From NCBI GenBank assembly GCA_947396885.1, contig OX377205.1, positions 72,202,969 to 72,266,968 on the forward strand: a stretch of 64,000 nucleotides of DNA. Reading direction: 5' to 3'. The DNA is from Heligmosomoides polygyrus polygyrus (taxonomy: Eukaryota; Nematoda; Chromadorea; Rhabditida; Heligmosomidae). The first letter of the stretch is position 1, and the number at the start of each line of letters is the position of its first letter. The position numbers and the translations under genes are program-made. Below the pieces are notes generated by a model, which saw only the letters and a list, made by a program, of their open reading frames with translations, was not told the origin of the DNA and searched no databases. Below, one piece after another: positions 21,539 through 32,989 of this stretch.

Positions 21539-22276
21539 ATGCCCGACGAACCTGCTCCCGAACCCAAGACCGTCACCTTCCGCATCCGCAGGACGCGTAC
21601 GCCTCGTATTAAGATCACCTACAAGGACAAGAACGACCTGTTCGAGGCCTTCAAAAAGAAGACGGCTGAACTCGGTATTCCACTGGAGAAGATATTCTGG
21701 ATCGACGGAGAGTCTGAACCAACTCGTCTGAACAACGCCGACATTGTCATGGAAGCTGCTCAGGACTACTGCTCTCATCAGTTGCACGTTATCAGCAGTA
21801 CCAGCGAAGACGAGTCGTCCTCGTCGTCGTCATCGTCATCCAGCGGCGACGAAATGCCACCTCACCGAAGGTGCTGCCTGGCATATCGCAAAAGTGGAAG
21901 ACGCTGTTGTAAAAAGAACCGCTCCAGAGGTCGTAACCGCTCTCGTGGAGGCAGATCTCGCTCCAGAAGCCGTGGCCACTCCCGCGGAGGCCGTTCTCGT
22001 TCCAGAAGCCGTGGCCACTCCCGCGGAGGCCGTTCTCGTTCCAGAAGCCGTGGCCACCCTCGTGGAGGCCGCTCTCGCTCAAGGGACCGCTCCAGAAGTC
22101 GTGATCGGTCCCGAGGACGTCATCACCACCATCCACACCATCCCGGACATCACCACGGCTTTGGACCATTCCCAGGGCCGGTCCCGTTCTGGCACCCTAT
22201 GATGGAACCAGGCTTCGGACACTGTCCCCCTCCGTTCGGCGGTGGCGGCGGCCGTCGCCGTTTCCATGGCTGCTGA
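21539..22276 (+). CDS. PB1-like domain protein with poly-Ser and tandem RS repeats (paralogue 3)
   Basis: A 245-residue intronless protein. The PB1-like domain is at residues 10-86 (VTFRIRR with Arg in place of the strand-1 Lys; RIKITYKDKNDLFEAFKKK; IFWIDGESEPTRLNNAD at the OPCA position). Residues 87-105 are an acidic/Ser run. A Cys/Arg patch (RRCCLAYRKSGRRCCKK) follows, then RS repeats at about 137-180 built on three copies of a 14-residue unit (SRSRGHSRGGRSRS) encoded by nearly identical 42-bp direct repeats around 21960-22085. A His run (RGRHHHHPHHPGHHHGFGP), GFGHCPPPFGGGGG and RFHGC end it. AATAAA is at 22427-22432, with TGTTCTGTTATG downstream. RS domains usually direct nuclear localisation and SR-kinase phosphorylation, but no RNA-recognition motif is present, so it is not a classical SR splicing factor. 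Confidence 0.87.
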   Translation: MPDEPAPEPKTVTFRIRRTRTPRIKITYKDKNDLFEAFKKKTAELGIPLEKIFWIDGESEPTRLNNADIVMEAAQDYCSHQLHVISSTSEDESSSSSSSSSSGDEMPPHRRCCLAYRKSGRRCCKKNRSRGRNRSRGGRSRSRSRGHSRGGRSRSRSRGHSRGGRSRSRSRGHPRGGRSRSRDRSRSRDRSRGRHHHHPHHPGHHHGFGPFPGPVPFWHPMMEPGFGHCPPPFGGGGGRRRFHGC

Positions 22277-22439
22277 GACCTGCAAGAAACCGTTTTTCTT
22301 CGTTCTCGTTTCCTAGAAACCGCAGTGCATCATCTTGCAGTAGAGTAGAATGCACTTTGTGTTGTACTATAGTTAGAATCTCATCTCACGTTGTACTGGT
22401 CACATTATCATATCGAGTCTTTGTCAAATAAAGGTCGTT

Positions 22440-23210
22440 ACAAGTTGTGTTCTGTTATGTAATAGGAGGAATGAGAGTACACAGTCGAGAAACATTAGTT
22501 ATTCTGATCACACTGGTAAACTATATTAATGTACGTAGTAGGCGGCAGAGGATGTTTCAGAATAGGAAACAATTCTACTCGTAAGGTGAGGGACGAAAAT
22601 CGTTGTTATTCAGCTATCATTGTTCAGGAGCGGGTCTTGTTCAAAGATCCTCTTGACTAAGAGAGGCAATTGGAACCGCTTTTATAGCAGAGTGGACTGG
22701 CAGGATCTACGACAAAACTGTCAAAGTATCACGGCGGATTATCTGAATGTCGTTCAATCGGTGCTACATAGTATGTCTAGCAGAAAAGGCCATCACCTCT
22801 ACCAGCTATGGTCTCGTTGGTTGTTTACCTGTTCGAGTAGCCGCCAGCGACGTCTGCCCTAATCCCCGTCAGATTAACCCAGTGAGTCGATGACGCGAAG
22901 AGCATCATACTTTCCGTTGAGCGCATTCCGGAGGCCGGTCATCGTGTGGGGGAGCGTGCTAATGTCCTTCTGGTCCTTGTGAAGCAATAGTTCATGAGCA
23001 GTGACCCTACCCAAAGCGTTCTTGTGGCAGATGGCTCTGATAAGGAATTCAGCGCGGATATCATGCTCAAGTCTGATGAGTACCGCAATCTGAGATGTCG
23101 GTAGAAGAGGGGAAGCTGGCTTTGTTCCATTCCATCTTTTCTGTTTGCGCCACGCATTGTACTCTTATTGTCTTTGCTTAGGCTAAGGTACCTTGACTAG
23201 ACACTTTGTC
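22440..23210. other. Intergenic DNA, no gene supported
   Basis: Only short ORFs on both strands; none has domain or splice support. Confidence 0.35.
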
Positions 23211-23212
23211 CT

Positions 23213-23455
23213 CATAGCAGCGCAGTCGGAGGAGAAACTGGCTGCAGCGTGCACACAGAATCGAGACTTTTGATTCGGGTCTCGCTACGGCTAACCAAGC
23301 CTTTCGTTCCTCAACGGCGGCTATTTAGTGTAGAATTATCTGAAAAGGACAAAAGAGTGCTTTGTCCATCGGCTGGCTACCGCAGATATTTGTACTCATC
23401 AAATAGGCATCTGGACTCCACGATATCTCGTAGAAGTGGGATGGGCGCAACCTAA
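23213..23455 (+). mobile_element. SINE copy, diverged
   Basis: The head AGCGCAGTCGGAGGAGA, a B-box-like GATTCGGGTCTC, GCTAACCAAGCCTTTCG, and body words TCCATCGGCTGGCTACCGCA and CCACGATATCTCGTAGAAGT are in family order. The 3' tail is lost; the next element begins at 23471. Confidence 0.7.
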
Positions 23456-23470
23456 ACAAGTATTGGTTAA

Positions 23471-23630
23471 GGCCCCTGTTATACTCCCGCGCTAGCTTCC
23501 GCGGATGGGCGGAAATCTCGTCGGGACCCCGCGCCGGGCCACTCGTCGCGGCCCGCCACGCCCGCTTCCGCCGTGCACCATTGGTCCGCGGACGTTCCGC
23601 GGATGCTCCCGCGGGAGTATAACAGAGGCC
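23471..23630. mobile_element. GC-rich MITE with TAA target duplication (copy a)
   Basis: Inverted ends GGCCCCTGTTATACTCCCGC (23471) and the complement of GGCCTCTGTTATACTCCCGC (ending 23630). TAA occurs on both sides (23468-23470 and 23631-23633). A 3-bp TWA duplication with GGCC-type ends fits PIF/Harbinger MITEs. The element is strikingly GC-rich for this window and has no coding capacity. Confidence 0.8.
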
Positions 23631-23633
23631 TAA

Positions 23634-23969
23634 GGCCGGGGGCATACTTCCATCGCCGCGATGCCATCGCGGCGCTTAGTTCATGGCCATTCCGCCGCAC
23701 GCGGCCGAATAGTCAAAGAAAACCTCGCCGCGGCCGCCGCAACAGTGGCGGTCGGCATGCGCGATGGCTTCCCGCGCCCATCGCGGGCATGGCATACTTT
23801 TTCGCGCCGCGCGCGGTGTTTAGCGTTGATCCTGGACGGATCGCCGTCGCGCTTCCTTGCAGAGCGATGGGCGATGCGTCGAGCACAGAGAAATTCAAAT
23901 TCTTTCGCGTCGCTCTGCAAAACTCATCGCCGCGATTCAATCGCGGCGACGGGAAGTATGCACGAGGCC
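23634..23969. mobile_element. GC-rich MITE with TAA target duplication (copy b), abutting copy a
   Basis: Inverted ends GGCCGGGGGCATACTTCC (23634) and the complement of GGCCTCGTGCATACTTCC (ending 23969), with TAA at 23631-23633 and 23970-23972. The subterminal arms pair further through CGCCGCGAT. It shares the central TAA with copy a, so one element inserted at the edge of the other. The arms contain shorter hairpins such as GCCGCGATGCCATCGCGGC. Confidence 0.78.
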
Positions 23970-24400
23970 TAACGCCGATTCATTATCCTTCATCGTGTAA
24001 CAAGTTTCAGCTGCTAGATGCCGATAAATGTCCACTTCTGCCACAATATGCTAGCTAGATGTTTCCTAGTGCGAAGGTGGCATTTCACTTGTTCTTTCCT
24101 ATTGCTATAGCAAAACTGAAAGGGAAGAGTTTAGCAGATGCTACACAGTGAGGAAGCTCACAAGAGCACCCTTCTGTGCAGTTTCCTTCAGGGAATAGGC
24201 CAAAGAGTGTTTGTGTCTGTTCCGCTTTTCTAGCGATGTCTCCTCCTCCATCCGACTAGAATAGAACCTGCTACATGACATATTCTTGACAAGAGCTGAG
24301 AGAGGAAACAAAACAGCTGCAGGAAGTATGTACCTTTTATTCACTGCACCAAGTCAGTTACAAGCGAATAACTTCTTTTCGCCAAAGGAGTGTCATTTAT

Positions 24401-24582
24401 GGTATATGTCGCGTAGGTGAGCAGCATTGGTACGTGGGAACGCCTAAACCAATCAAACCGCATGAGCATGCTGTTCAGAGAGGGCTTGTACAGTTGATAC
24501 CCTGATGGCTGACATGTGCTTTGGTTACTACCGGCTGGCGCGCTCCCACCTACTAATGCTGCTCAATTACGCCACATGTACC
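24401..24582. mobile_element. hAT-like MITE with perfect 8-bp TSD
   Basis: A 182-bp element. The left end GGTATATGTCGCGTAGGTGA and the complement of the right end (GGTACATGTGGCGTAATTGA) pair and continue into GAGCAGCATT and GTGGGA. It is bracketed by TCATTTAT at 24393-24400 and 24583-24590. An 8-bp TSD with short inverted ends is the pattern of hAT-superfamily MITEs. The terminal GG rather than CA is unusual for hAT, so the superfamily call rests on the TSD length. Confidence 0.8.
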
Positions 24583-24599
24583 TCATTTATAGTACCGAG

Positions 24600-26540
24600 A
24601 ACTTTTGCTTAGGGACAAGCGATTACATATTCCTTATTCGCTATCCGTTGTCGGCTTCTGAGGATTTTGGTCTATCCGTAATGTTGGTCGTTACGCGGCG
24701 ATTTCCAGGCTGAATAAAGAACAGTTAATGAAATAGCTTACCAGCCACGTTATCAGTACCAGCCACTTGAGACTAAAGAAAAATTGAATAGACTTTGAAT
24801 TTCTCACTAGCATGTTGACCGGAACCAAATTCGAACAGCCTTCACCTCATCACTTATCGTTAGAGGCGGAATCCCTGGCCCATACCAAGGGTAGTTTATA
24901 AGCGCCGTCTGTTGTGCTCTACTGTTTCATGACGGTAGTACGTTGAATTTAGTTGCGCGTGGTTAAAGCGCATAGTTTGTTTAGCGATAGGCTCTCGTAA
25001 ACATATCCAAACACTGTGGTTTCGTTACAAGAACGAACAAGAGGTTAAACAAGTTTAATACAGTCAACAGACGAGGGCTGTGCTAGGGTGAAATACTCTA
25101 AAATGGCGGAAAATTTTCCTCCAGTTCGAGGTGTCAATTTTCTGAAGGACATGATTCAAAAGTTAAAATAAAACCCAAGCAGTTTATTAGCTGTAGGCAG
25201 TGCATATCATTAAACTGCTTTTAAATGTTTTGTTTCACTACTTCCTTGTTCGTTTTTCACTTGTTTTGTTCGCACTAAGTTCTGGCGCTAACATTTCCTT
25301 ACATGAATTTTGGTTTTGCAGAACTTTTTCTCTATTTCTTTTTAATGGACTTGCATGCAGTGAGCATGCAATAAATTCGAAATGAAAAAAAAAAAACTCA
25401 GTACGGGAAGAAAACAATAAATGTTATCATGAATTAAGCCTTTTTAGAAAAACGTCTTCCACTCAACTTCTGCTCGATTTTGCAACTTTTGGAAGGTGTA
25501 TTTGACCTGATCGCAGTGACTTCTAATGGCCAGTCGATAGGAGAGATGGCACATGAGATGGTGCAATTTTTCGAAAGTAGGCTGATTGCGACTGCCAGTA
25601 GTTAGCCATCCGGCACATTTCGCGGGCATCTGTTTTTCCAAGCGGGATTCTCTCGACCGTCTCCGGTCGATGGTGGAATAATTTGCACCATCACACCATA
25701 AGTGGAGGCTCTGTCAAAAAGCGCGACAAACACAATAATCTCGATAATGGAATTCCTATCCAGAGAAGTTGGTGCCAATTAATGGATAATTAATGGATAG
25801 GGGTGGAAGGTTTGGTGGACCTGAACAGGATCCGAGCCAAAAACCTCGATTTGGGGTGGATGCAACATCCAAAACCTTTTCTAATGCGTTACCAGCTGCC
25901 TTGAAGAGAAGTGTCATCCTCCTTATATTTCATCGAGTTGGCTTAATAATAAGTCGTAACCGTATTCGTAACAGGAGAACAGATTTATGAATCCTTATTC
26001 ATAAATCTTTGAAAATTTAACTGAAAATCGTATAAAAGGGAGGAATTGTATCCGAACTTAGTAAATTTCCAAAAATGAAGTGGAACTGACTCTACCCTAC
26101 AAGGTTTCTGAAGCGAACCAAGGTTAGGCATTAGCAAAGGGACCGTGGGGGGGGGGGGTTGACAAATGCTCATACAAAAATTTGACGAGGCTACATACAC
26201 GTAGAAATATGAATAGGTTGACCACATTGCTTCACAGTTGGTCATAGGAGATCGATGCTATATACACCTACAGAAGCCCCCACGACTGAGCAACCACTTG
26301 GGGATGCGCCATGCGTTCCAATTTTTCTAAATATCACTTGAGGGTAAACGATAGCAGCGGCTACGGGGTAGGGCATCAAACTTGCTTGGCCACCAAACAA
26401 GGGGAGCGAAGCGCTACTAGAGTAGGCTCAAGCGGCGCCTCATGGCTAATGCGCCACACTACAAGTTCTCACTCCTTAACAGACACGAGGACTTGTACCT
26501 CAGTTGCTCTTGTCGAAAATAGAGGGCCAAAGAGCGCTGA
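24600..26540. other. Intergenic DNA, no gene; SINE relic at 25795-25870
   Basis: The + strand at 25795-25870 (GGGTGGAAGGTTTGGTGGACC, then ATCCGAGCC and GGGGTGGATGCAAC) matches the complement of the SINE B-box region. A poly-G run lies near 26148. No gene is supported. Confidence 0.4.
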
Positions 26541-26543
26541 GCC

Positions 26544-26553
26544 GATGAGTCAT
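26544..26553 (+). promoter_or_regulatory. bZIP-like site upstream of the 26649 gene
   Basis: GATGAGTCAT lies about 95 bp before the ATG, nearly the same distance as the site of the 21539 gene. The TTTCGAAA/TACTTAA module of the other + strand genes is not recognisable here. Factor binding is inferred from the AP-1-type consensus. Confidence 0.5.
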
Positions 26554-26648
26554 TCGCAGCAGTTTTTCAGAGCGGTGTTCTCTGCAGCCGCAGCGGGCGG
26601 TGCTAAGCGCAGAGTCGTTCGATCGACGCACATTCCCAGCGTCCTACC

Positions 26649-27344
26649 ATGCCCGAGCAACCCGCTTCTGAAGCCAAGAACGTCACGTTCAAGATCCATA
26701 TGAGTCGCACTCCTCGAATTACGATCAGCTACAAGGACAAGGACGACTTATTCGAAGCATTCAAGAGGAGAATGAGTGAGCTCGGTATTCCGCTGGAGCA
26801 CATTTTCTGGATGGACGGAGACGGTGAGCTGACTCGTACGAACAACGCCGACAGAGTTCTGGAAGCTGCTCAGGACTGTTGCTCGCACCAGCTGCATGTC
26901 ATCGGCGACGACACTGAAGACGAGTCGTCGTCCTCCAGCGGTGATTTCGCACCTTGTCGACAGTGCTGCTGGGCAGATTGCTATCGTGCTCGACGCTACC
27001 GCAGAATGAATCGTCAAACCAGTGGGCGTAGGCCCTCCCGTGGACGATGCTCCCGAAGCCGTAGCCGTTCTCGAGGACGACGCTCTCGCTCGAGAGATCG
27101 CTGCAGAAGGCGAGACCGTTCCCGTGAAGGCCGATCGCGCTCGAGGGACCGCTCCAGAAGCCGAGATCGATCTCGAGGACGTCATCGCCATCGCCAGACT
27201 CCAGGCCAGCGCTATGACTTTGGTCCTTTCCGAGTGCCATGCCCGTTCTGGAACACTATGCACGACCTACGTCTCCATCACTGCCCTCTGTACTGCGCTG
27301 ACTTTGGACGTGGCCATAGTGTCCCACGTCTCCATGGACACTGA
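26649..27344 (+). CDS. PB1-like domain protein with RS-rich tail (paralogue 4)
   Basis: A 231-residue intronless protein. The PB1-like domain is at residues 10-86: VTFKIHM with the strand-1 Lys, RITISYKDKDDLFEAFKRR, and IFWMDGDGELTRTNNAD, the best-preserved acidic OPCA-like loop among the + strand members. An acidic/Ser run, a Cys patch (CRQCCWADCYRARR), a long RS/RD region (about residues 122-188) and a short His/aromatic end (RLHGH) follow. The Gly-rich tail of paralogues 1-2 is absent. Paralogues 3 and 4 share DYCSHQLHVI/DCCSHQLHVI at the domain end and form a subgroup. I chose the ATG at 26649 from the MP(D/E) start seen in all + strand members. AATAAA is at 27493-27498. Confidence 0.86.
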   Translation: MPEQPASEAKNVTFKIHMSRTPRITISYKDKDDLFEAFKRRMSELGIPLEHIFWMDGDGELTRTNNADRVLEAAQDCCSHQLHVIGDDTEDESSSSSGDFAPCRQCCWADCYRARRYRRMNRQTSGRRPSRGRCSRSRSRSRGRRSRSRDRCRRRDRSREGRSRSRDRSRSRDRSRGRHRHRQTPGQRYDFGPFRVPCPFWNTMHDLRLHHCPLYCADFGRGHSVPRLHGH

Positions 27345-27499
27345 GCTTTGAGTGAGATTGTTCTTGTTCATTCCTTTGGTAGAGATGACACTAAGTTATC
27401 CTGAAATGACGCGGAACTGGATTTTGTGCCGTGCTTTAGTCAGCATCACGTGCTTCAATGTGCTCGTTTCGTAACCTTATCAAGGCTTTGCCAATAAAG

Positions 27500-27945
27500 A
27501 TCGATGAAAGTGGTGCTTCTGGTGGTAGAACGAATGAAGCTGGAACGCATTGTGAGCACATAAGAATTGGACATTAAACTGTTATTCAAGAGAAAATTTA
27601 TTATTTATTTATGCTGTTGATTTCACTTGGGTAAGCATAGTAAATCCGTAACATGGTACTAAATGCGATGACAGCTAATCTCGATCGCATAAACGTACAT
27701 TTTGTGGTAAATTGATGTCGTAATTTTTATAGATGACCTATATATATTCAGTGCACCATGCTCTCATGCTCCACAAATCCATGTAAATAGATCTAGTGGT
27801 CCTTGTAGTGCAAAGACAGATGGCATCGCTTGAGAGGGAACGAGTCATCGGATGTCCAGCCTGATGACAGATGTCTCTTTGAAAAGCTCAATCTATATCC
27901 AGAAACACAAGGCTATGTATTCCCGATTCCGATATATGAGTGGAG
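27500..27945. other. Intergenic DNA, no gene seen
   Basis: AT-rich; nothing recognisable. Confidence 0.4.
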
Positions 27946-27949
27946 AACG

Positions 27950-28215
27950 ACAGGCGTGATAGAGTAGTCGGGGTGTCGTGTGCTCTCCGAATCGTGGTTC
28001 TAGGTTTGGGTCTCACCCACTTCAGCCAAGCCCCTCACCTCTCCAGAGTCGACGAATTAGTATTAGACCAGATTGTGAAAGGTATGTGGGAAGACGCAGA
28101 CTGGTCCATCGGTCGCACGCAAGTCGCTCTATGGGCGAATTTTGAACACAATAAATTTGCCTCCGTGACATCTTATAGAAATAGAACCCCTGATCTATCC
28201 GAAACAAGGGCATTT
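27950..28215 (+). mobile_element. SINE copy, diverged
   Basis: The head is worn (ATAGAGTAGTCGGGG) and the B box is TTTGGGTCTC. The body words AGCCAAGCCCC, AGAGTCGACGAATTAG, TGGTCCATCGG and CGCAAGTCGCTC are in family order. No tail remains. Confidence 0.6.
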
Positions 28216-28219
28216 TAAC

Positions 28220-30960
28220 ATCTTCCTTCATTCCGTTTTATGTGAAGGGTACACTTCGGAAAGTTAAACGAATACATGTTGTGGCTGTATTAAATGTAAA
28301 ACCTTCTGCGTTGAATATGTGCTGTGCTACGTTCCGCTAGATGTGAAGTGATGTCAATGCGTAATTCTCCTCCTTACATACTTAAAGAAGTCCCACGTTG
28401 CTAGCAAACACAGATTAAGTACTTCTTTAGAAACGGTGTAGAAATTGAATAGGGTAGTCAAAGTATTAAGCCGTTTTGCGAAGGTTCCAGAGCTTTCTAT
28501 TCCGCATAGGTAGCCATGATCCACCAGATGGTAGTTGTAGACCGTTCTCGAAGCTTCTCCATTACAGCAACGTTGCCCCGCATAACTTTAATCACTGTCA
28601 ATTCCACAGGACTACCTTCGAGCCGTCTACTGTGAATGGCTCTGAGGCACTAAAGGGGTGGGGGGGGGGGGGCAACCGTTTGAAACGTCAACAGGGCATT
28701 GGGAGGAGGACAGTCCTTCCGCCAGCACCACTGGTCAAATGTCGGTTCGTTCGGTTTAAAGGAGACACCGACTACGAAGGTCTGGGCGCCCCAGCGGAAG
28801 ACTCCGCCGTCCTTTCTTCTATCAGCGTAAAACGCGTGGCGCATACACACAATGATGCGAACGATTTCCAAACACCGCGCTTTGTGATCAGTTTTGATGC
28901 ATATATGTATATAGCACAGCAATTCATACACGTTTCGTTGTTCTCAACTTTTTGGAATGACAGTCTTTAAACTGCGATTTTTGAAACCCTACACACGTGT
29001 TTTTGCATACGGTGTGTTGCTGTGTATGTGTATATATGCAGCTGTCGACGGCGGTTTTGTTTGCTAAGGGTTGTTTTCATTATGACGAGAATAACCTGCA
29101 TTAGGTGTCTCATAGAAGTAATGCGAATGCCTGCTTAGGACATTTAACTTCTATCCTTCACTGCTTGTGATCCTATTAGGATAAGTAGGATAAGTAGAAA
29201 GAAATTAAAGAATGATTTTCCTTTCAACGGCCCGACTTAAGTAGTCGTGTGGCAATTGGTCACAATTACTCCATGAATTCCATGTAGATGTGAAACACAT
29301 GGCGTGTTCTTTCGAAATAATTAACGACCGCCGTTTCTCCTAGCTTTCTAACCGGTTCTTGTAGCGCAGTTTTCTTGCAGGTCGGGTTCGCGGAGAGGGG
29401 CTCCCTCTCCGTTGTGGTACTTGACATGAGTAACCTGGCTAGAATGGCATGTTCTATCCTGGTAGTAGGGTACCACCAGAATGATAAGTTTAGGAAGGCA
29501 AAAGGTAAGAAAAGTTGGTCGTCATAGTAGTGACCTCCAACCCTTATTTCGCCTTAGTTCCACAGAAAGGAAAGTCGAGTAGCAAGATAAACCTAGTATT
29601 GTACCTAGTATTGTTTTTTTGCTCCTTCCTTCTTGTAGTCAACCCTATTACCTTTTCCGTTGTACTTCCATTTCCACACCCTCAGCATCGTGTTTGCTAT
29701 GACGGTGTTTTTCTGGTGCTGATGTTTGAAGGGCAAAATAGTCGCTGAACCGGACGGCGCTCAGTGGGAGACTAACGCGTGATCTTTGTCGTCTTCCACG
29801 ACATCAAGGCCTATATGTAGAAGTTCTGCGAATATTGTTATGGGAGTGAGCGCACTAGGACCTTCACATGCGATACAGCGAGGTTTGCTTGACCATCTAG
29901 CCGTTCTGTCAACGTATCTGCAACCATCAAAAACCTTTATCTCCTAATGTTTAACCATTTAGAAGTTAGGGAGAAACTTACCCTACAGCTACGCAGAGGT
30001 AACAAACTTGACCGCTGGATAGAGTAAATTAGCGTAGTACATAGTATCCAGAAATCGAGAACGATAGCACTACTGCTCAAGAATTCCTGCATAGGGAGCC
30101 AGTACCATCCCCTGCACAGGTTAAGGTGCTTGAGAGAACAGCATTAGTGGATGTTTCCTTCGTAATAATGACAGATGACTACAAAACCCCTTCGCAGCCG
30201 CCTTCTGGCGCCGATCGCTGTGCACTCGTTGGCGCTGTTCTTTGGTGCTGATCTTTGACAGCAAAACATTCAGTGCTCGTTTGCAAAGGCTCAGCGAACG
30301 TCGCTGTTCTGCTCCAAGGAGATCCGTCACACAGCGGAAGACTTGGCTGATGTAGAATGTGCCATGCATGGGCTGATATTTTACACCTAAATAGAAATAA
30401 AACACATTTTCCCAAATTCTTTCATTTAGCCACTTTCTTACGAATGAAGGTTATTGAACTAAAAGTTGAAGAACTTCTCGGTGACCGAAGATGTTCGTTC
30501 GCGATTTTAATCCATGTTTTGAAGACAGTGGCTTAGTTTAGGAGAAATCAAAATGGTGCGCTTTGTGTGTAGCACTTATATCCTGCCACGGGTAACAGCC
30601 CGGTATTTGAGGTAAGAAAGGCTTTGGGGAGAGGGCATAATGGCTAGGACACCTTGCCCAAGAAAAAAGCCCATAAAAGACATAATTAAACAGAGCTGCA
30701 TTTTAGCGTGGAAAGCAGTGCCTATTTTCAACAGTGTGGACGTGCATTGAAGCGAGTCATGCCTCCTGTCGCAGTTGCTTCCTCTTTCACCTTTCTCAAG
30801 CAATGCACGAAAACCACCGTGCATACGTACGGTAGATGGTATGCATAGATGGTATGCATGGAATCTTTTCGTAGCTCACACCTGTTGTGGTAGTTTGGCA
30901 GATGCTTGATAGTTGAACCATTTTTGCTAGATTTATTCAACACTGTATAAGGACAAATGA
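28220..30960. other. Intergenic DNA, no gene supported
   Basis: Contains a poly-G run near 28657-28672 and many short ORFs without domain or splice context. A fragment near 29345-29400 with TAGCGCAGTTTT and GTCGGGTTCGCGG may be a very short tRNA-like head. I see no gene. Confidence 0.35.
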
Positions 30961-30964
30961 GAAA

Positions 30965-31170
30965 AGGCAGCGTTAGTCAGTCCCTTTTGGGGATGCGCCA
31001 CGCATTCTACTTCTATGTACGGATGTCGTAGAGGCAGTTTGAATGCATATTTGGCCTTCGCCTTCGGTGGACAACTATGGACGGGTAGGTGCCTTATCCT
31101 TCCCAACCGGTCTGGTATCAATTCATCGATTCCGGAGATAGAACGACGCTTGGCTGTCCTAGGAAGGCTT
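30965..31170 (-). mobile_element. SINE copy, - orientation, 5' truncated
   Basis: The + strand reads GATGCGCCACGCATTCTACT, GGATGTCGTAGAGGCAG, TATCCTTCCCAACCGGTCTG and ATCAATTCATCGATTCCGG, which is the complement of the SINE 3' two-thirds. The tRNA-like head is missing. Confidence 0.65.
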
Positions 31171-31324
31171 TTAGAAAATGGAGTCAAGTGCAGGCGGCAG
31201 TTGGCATATCCTCCAACTGCCCCTCCTGAATAAAATCTATATAATTTGCTGATATGTGGGCAAGGCACTAGTGCCTACGCTCACATCTAAAAACGTCATC
31301 TTTATCCTGACACGAAACATGGAG

Positions 31325-31615
31325 TCTGCAAGCGCAGTCGGGGAAGGAACCGCATATCGCGTGCACCCGATTACAAGTTGCTGGTTCAGATTTCCTATTC
31401 AGGCCAGCCAAGTACCCCACTCCTGGGCCGGTGAATTCGTACAGGGTTCGCCAGGGAGGGATAACACTCTGAATTATCTATCGGCTGGCCATCGCAAGTC
31501 AAGTCATTTGTCTGGGCCAAATGCGCATTCAAATCGCCTTCGCGATCCCCAATAGAAGTAGAATGCATACTGCATCCCAGAGGGCTTGGCTAACGCGTCC
31601 TTTATCCTCTGTAGA
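31325..31615 (+). mobile_element. SINE copy, nearly complete
   Basis: The head AAGCGCAGTCGGGGAAGGA, CGCGTGCACCCGATTAC, and a worn B box GGTTCAGATTTCC. The body runs through ATCGGCTGGCCATCGCAAG and CAATAGAAGTAGAATGC to TAACGCGTCCTTTATCC. Confidence 0.8.
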
Positions 31616-31619
31616 ATGG

Positions 31620-32905
31620 TTTGTTTGAAGATAGTTGCGAAAAAACCCTGCTTTGAATTTCCCATTTATTTTTCAATCGCTCATATTTATGTTCTGAATA
31701 ATACAGACGCGAGTGTGAGTTAGCCGTAGCAGATGTAGCCTTTGTTATTATTGAGAGCTTATGCGTATATACCATTTGATTGTTCTATATCTACATATGT
31801 ACTTTTCAAAAAAATCCATAACCGCTTTGGATTTAAGAGAATTTCACACTCCATAACAAGCACTCATATCCACTTTAATATGAACGTTAGATTCATTTAT
31901 AGAGCACGTTTCTTTGAACCGCACGTCGGTGTCATTTACTACTATATCCACGATACGCAGAGCATTTATCTCTACCGTTTAACCTTTTAACAGTTTGTGG
32001 ACTCGTGGACTATGTACAGAAAGGTTCACGGGGATGTGTGAATCCCACGGCGAACGTTGCGAGCGAGTAGCGGTGCATACTTGCTGACTACCCTGCGTTT
32101 CATGGAAACGTTAGCCGAGCTCCTAGGTCGTCAGTAGTGTCCAAAATCAAAATCTTTACAACTCAGCTTCAACAAACTGACGGCTCCGTATTTATTTATT
32201 CATTCTTGACCAGATGCACTGTTAATATTAAGGCTAGTTTCTGCACCATTCGATTCGAATTTAAGCTGAAATAAGAAATCGGCAGAATAATTTTTCTCTC
32301 CCTCAAAAATTGCTCTCCGTCTAAAAATGAGGGAGCTTGAAAGATATGAGGCGAAGCTCTGCACCGCAGAGCATATCCATTCGGATGACAACTAACAATA
32401 CGAGTTTTCATTGGCATCATTTCATTGTTTTGATCCAGAATTCTAACCATATGAAGCGGCCTACCATCCATTCTCGTACCTTACTTCCTTCTTTTGTTAC
32501 CATGTGGAATTATCTGGCAAAATAAAAGAATGCTCTCAAATCAATTTAGAAGGCATCTTCTGCTCTCTAGTAGAAAACGCTAACTAAACTTGCTTCGACC
32601 TACTTCAGCATGTCTTCTCAAATACATGTATAGGAAGGCACTCGTTTCAGTGCTTCAGCTCTAAGCCACTGAACCTTGTCACTACGACCCTAGAGAGTAG
32701 GGAAAGACACGACCCTTGACCTTTGTTGCCGCATTCTCCTAGCTTTTCTGAAGAATAGACGACATCTCGGGTAGAGAACAATCACTGTCAGGTAATATGT
32801 GGGATGGACGGTTCTTGATGTTTATACGTAATCAACCGACCGATGTAAAAACTACGTATACATACATTGGCGAGCGATAGTTGGTCCAACGCGGTGTGAA
32901 TGTAG
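31620..32905. other. Intergenic DNA, no gene supported
   Basis: Short ORFs only; no recognisable repeat. Confidence 0.35.
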
Positions 32906-32909
32906 CAGA

Positions 32910-32985
32910 TAGCTACGGTGGTGCAATGGCGTAGCATCGTGTCCAAAGTGGGCGATGCGGGTTCGAGTCATGCATGCCGTAAACA
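32910..32985 (+). repeat. tRNA-like sequence with A- and B-box-like motifs
   Basis: TGGTGCAATGGCG (A-box-like) is followed about 40 bp later by GGGTTCGAGTCATGC (B-box-like). The acceptor arms pair only partly (CTACGG with CCGTAA), so it is more likely tRNA-derived repeat than a tRNA gene. Confidence 0.35.
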
Positions 32986-32989
32986 ATGA

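Noticed and set aside
21539..22276. Paralogue 3 as a classical SR splicing factor
   Set aside because: It has RS dipeptides but no RNA-recognition motif; the N-terminal domain is PB1-like.
23479..24058. Arg/Ala-rich ORFs in the GC-rich block
   Set aside because: GC-rich MITE sequence open by composition on both strands; the inverted ends and TAA duplications explain it.
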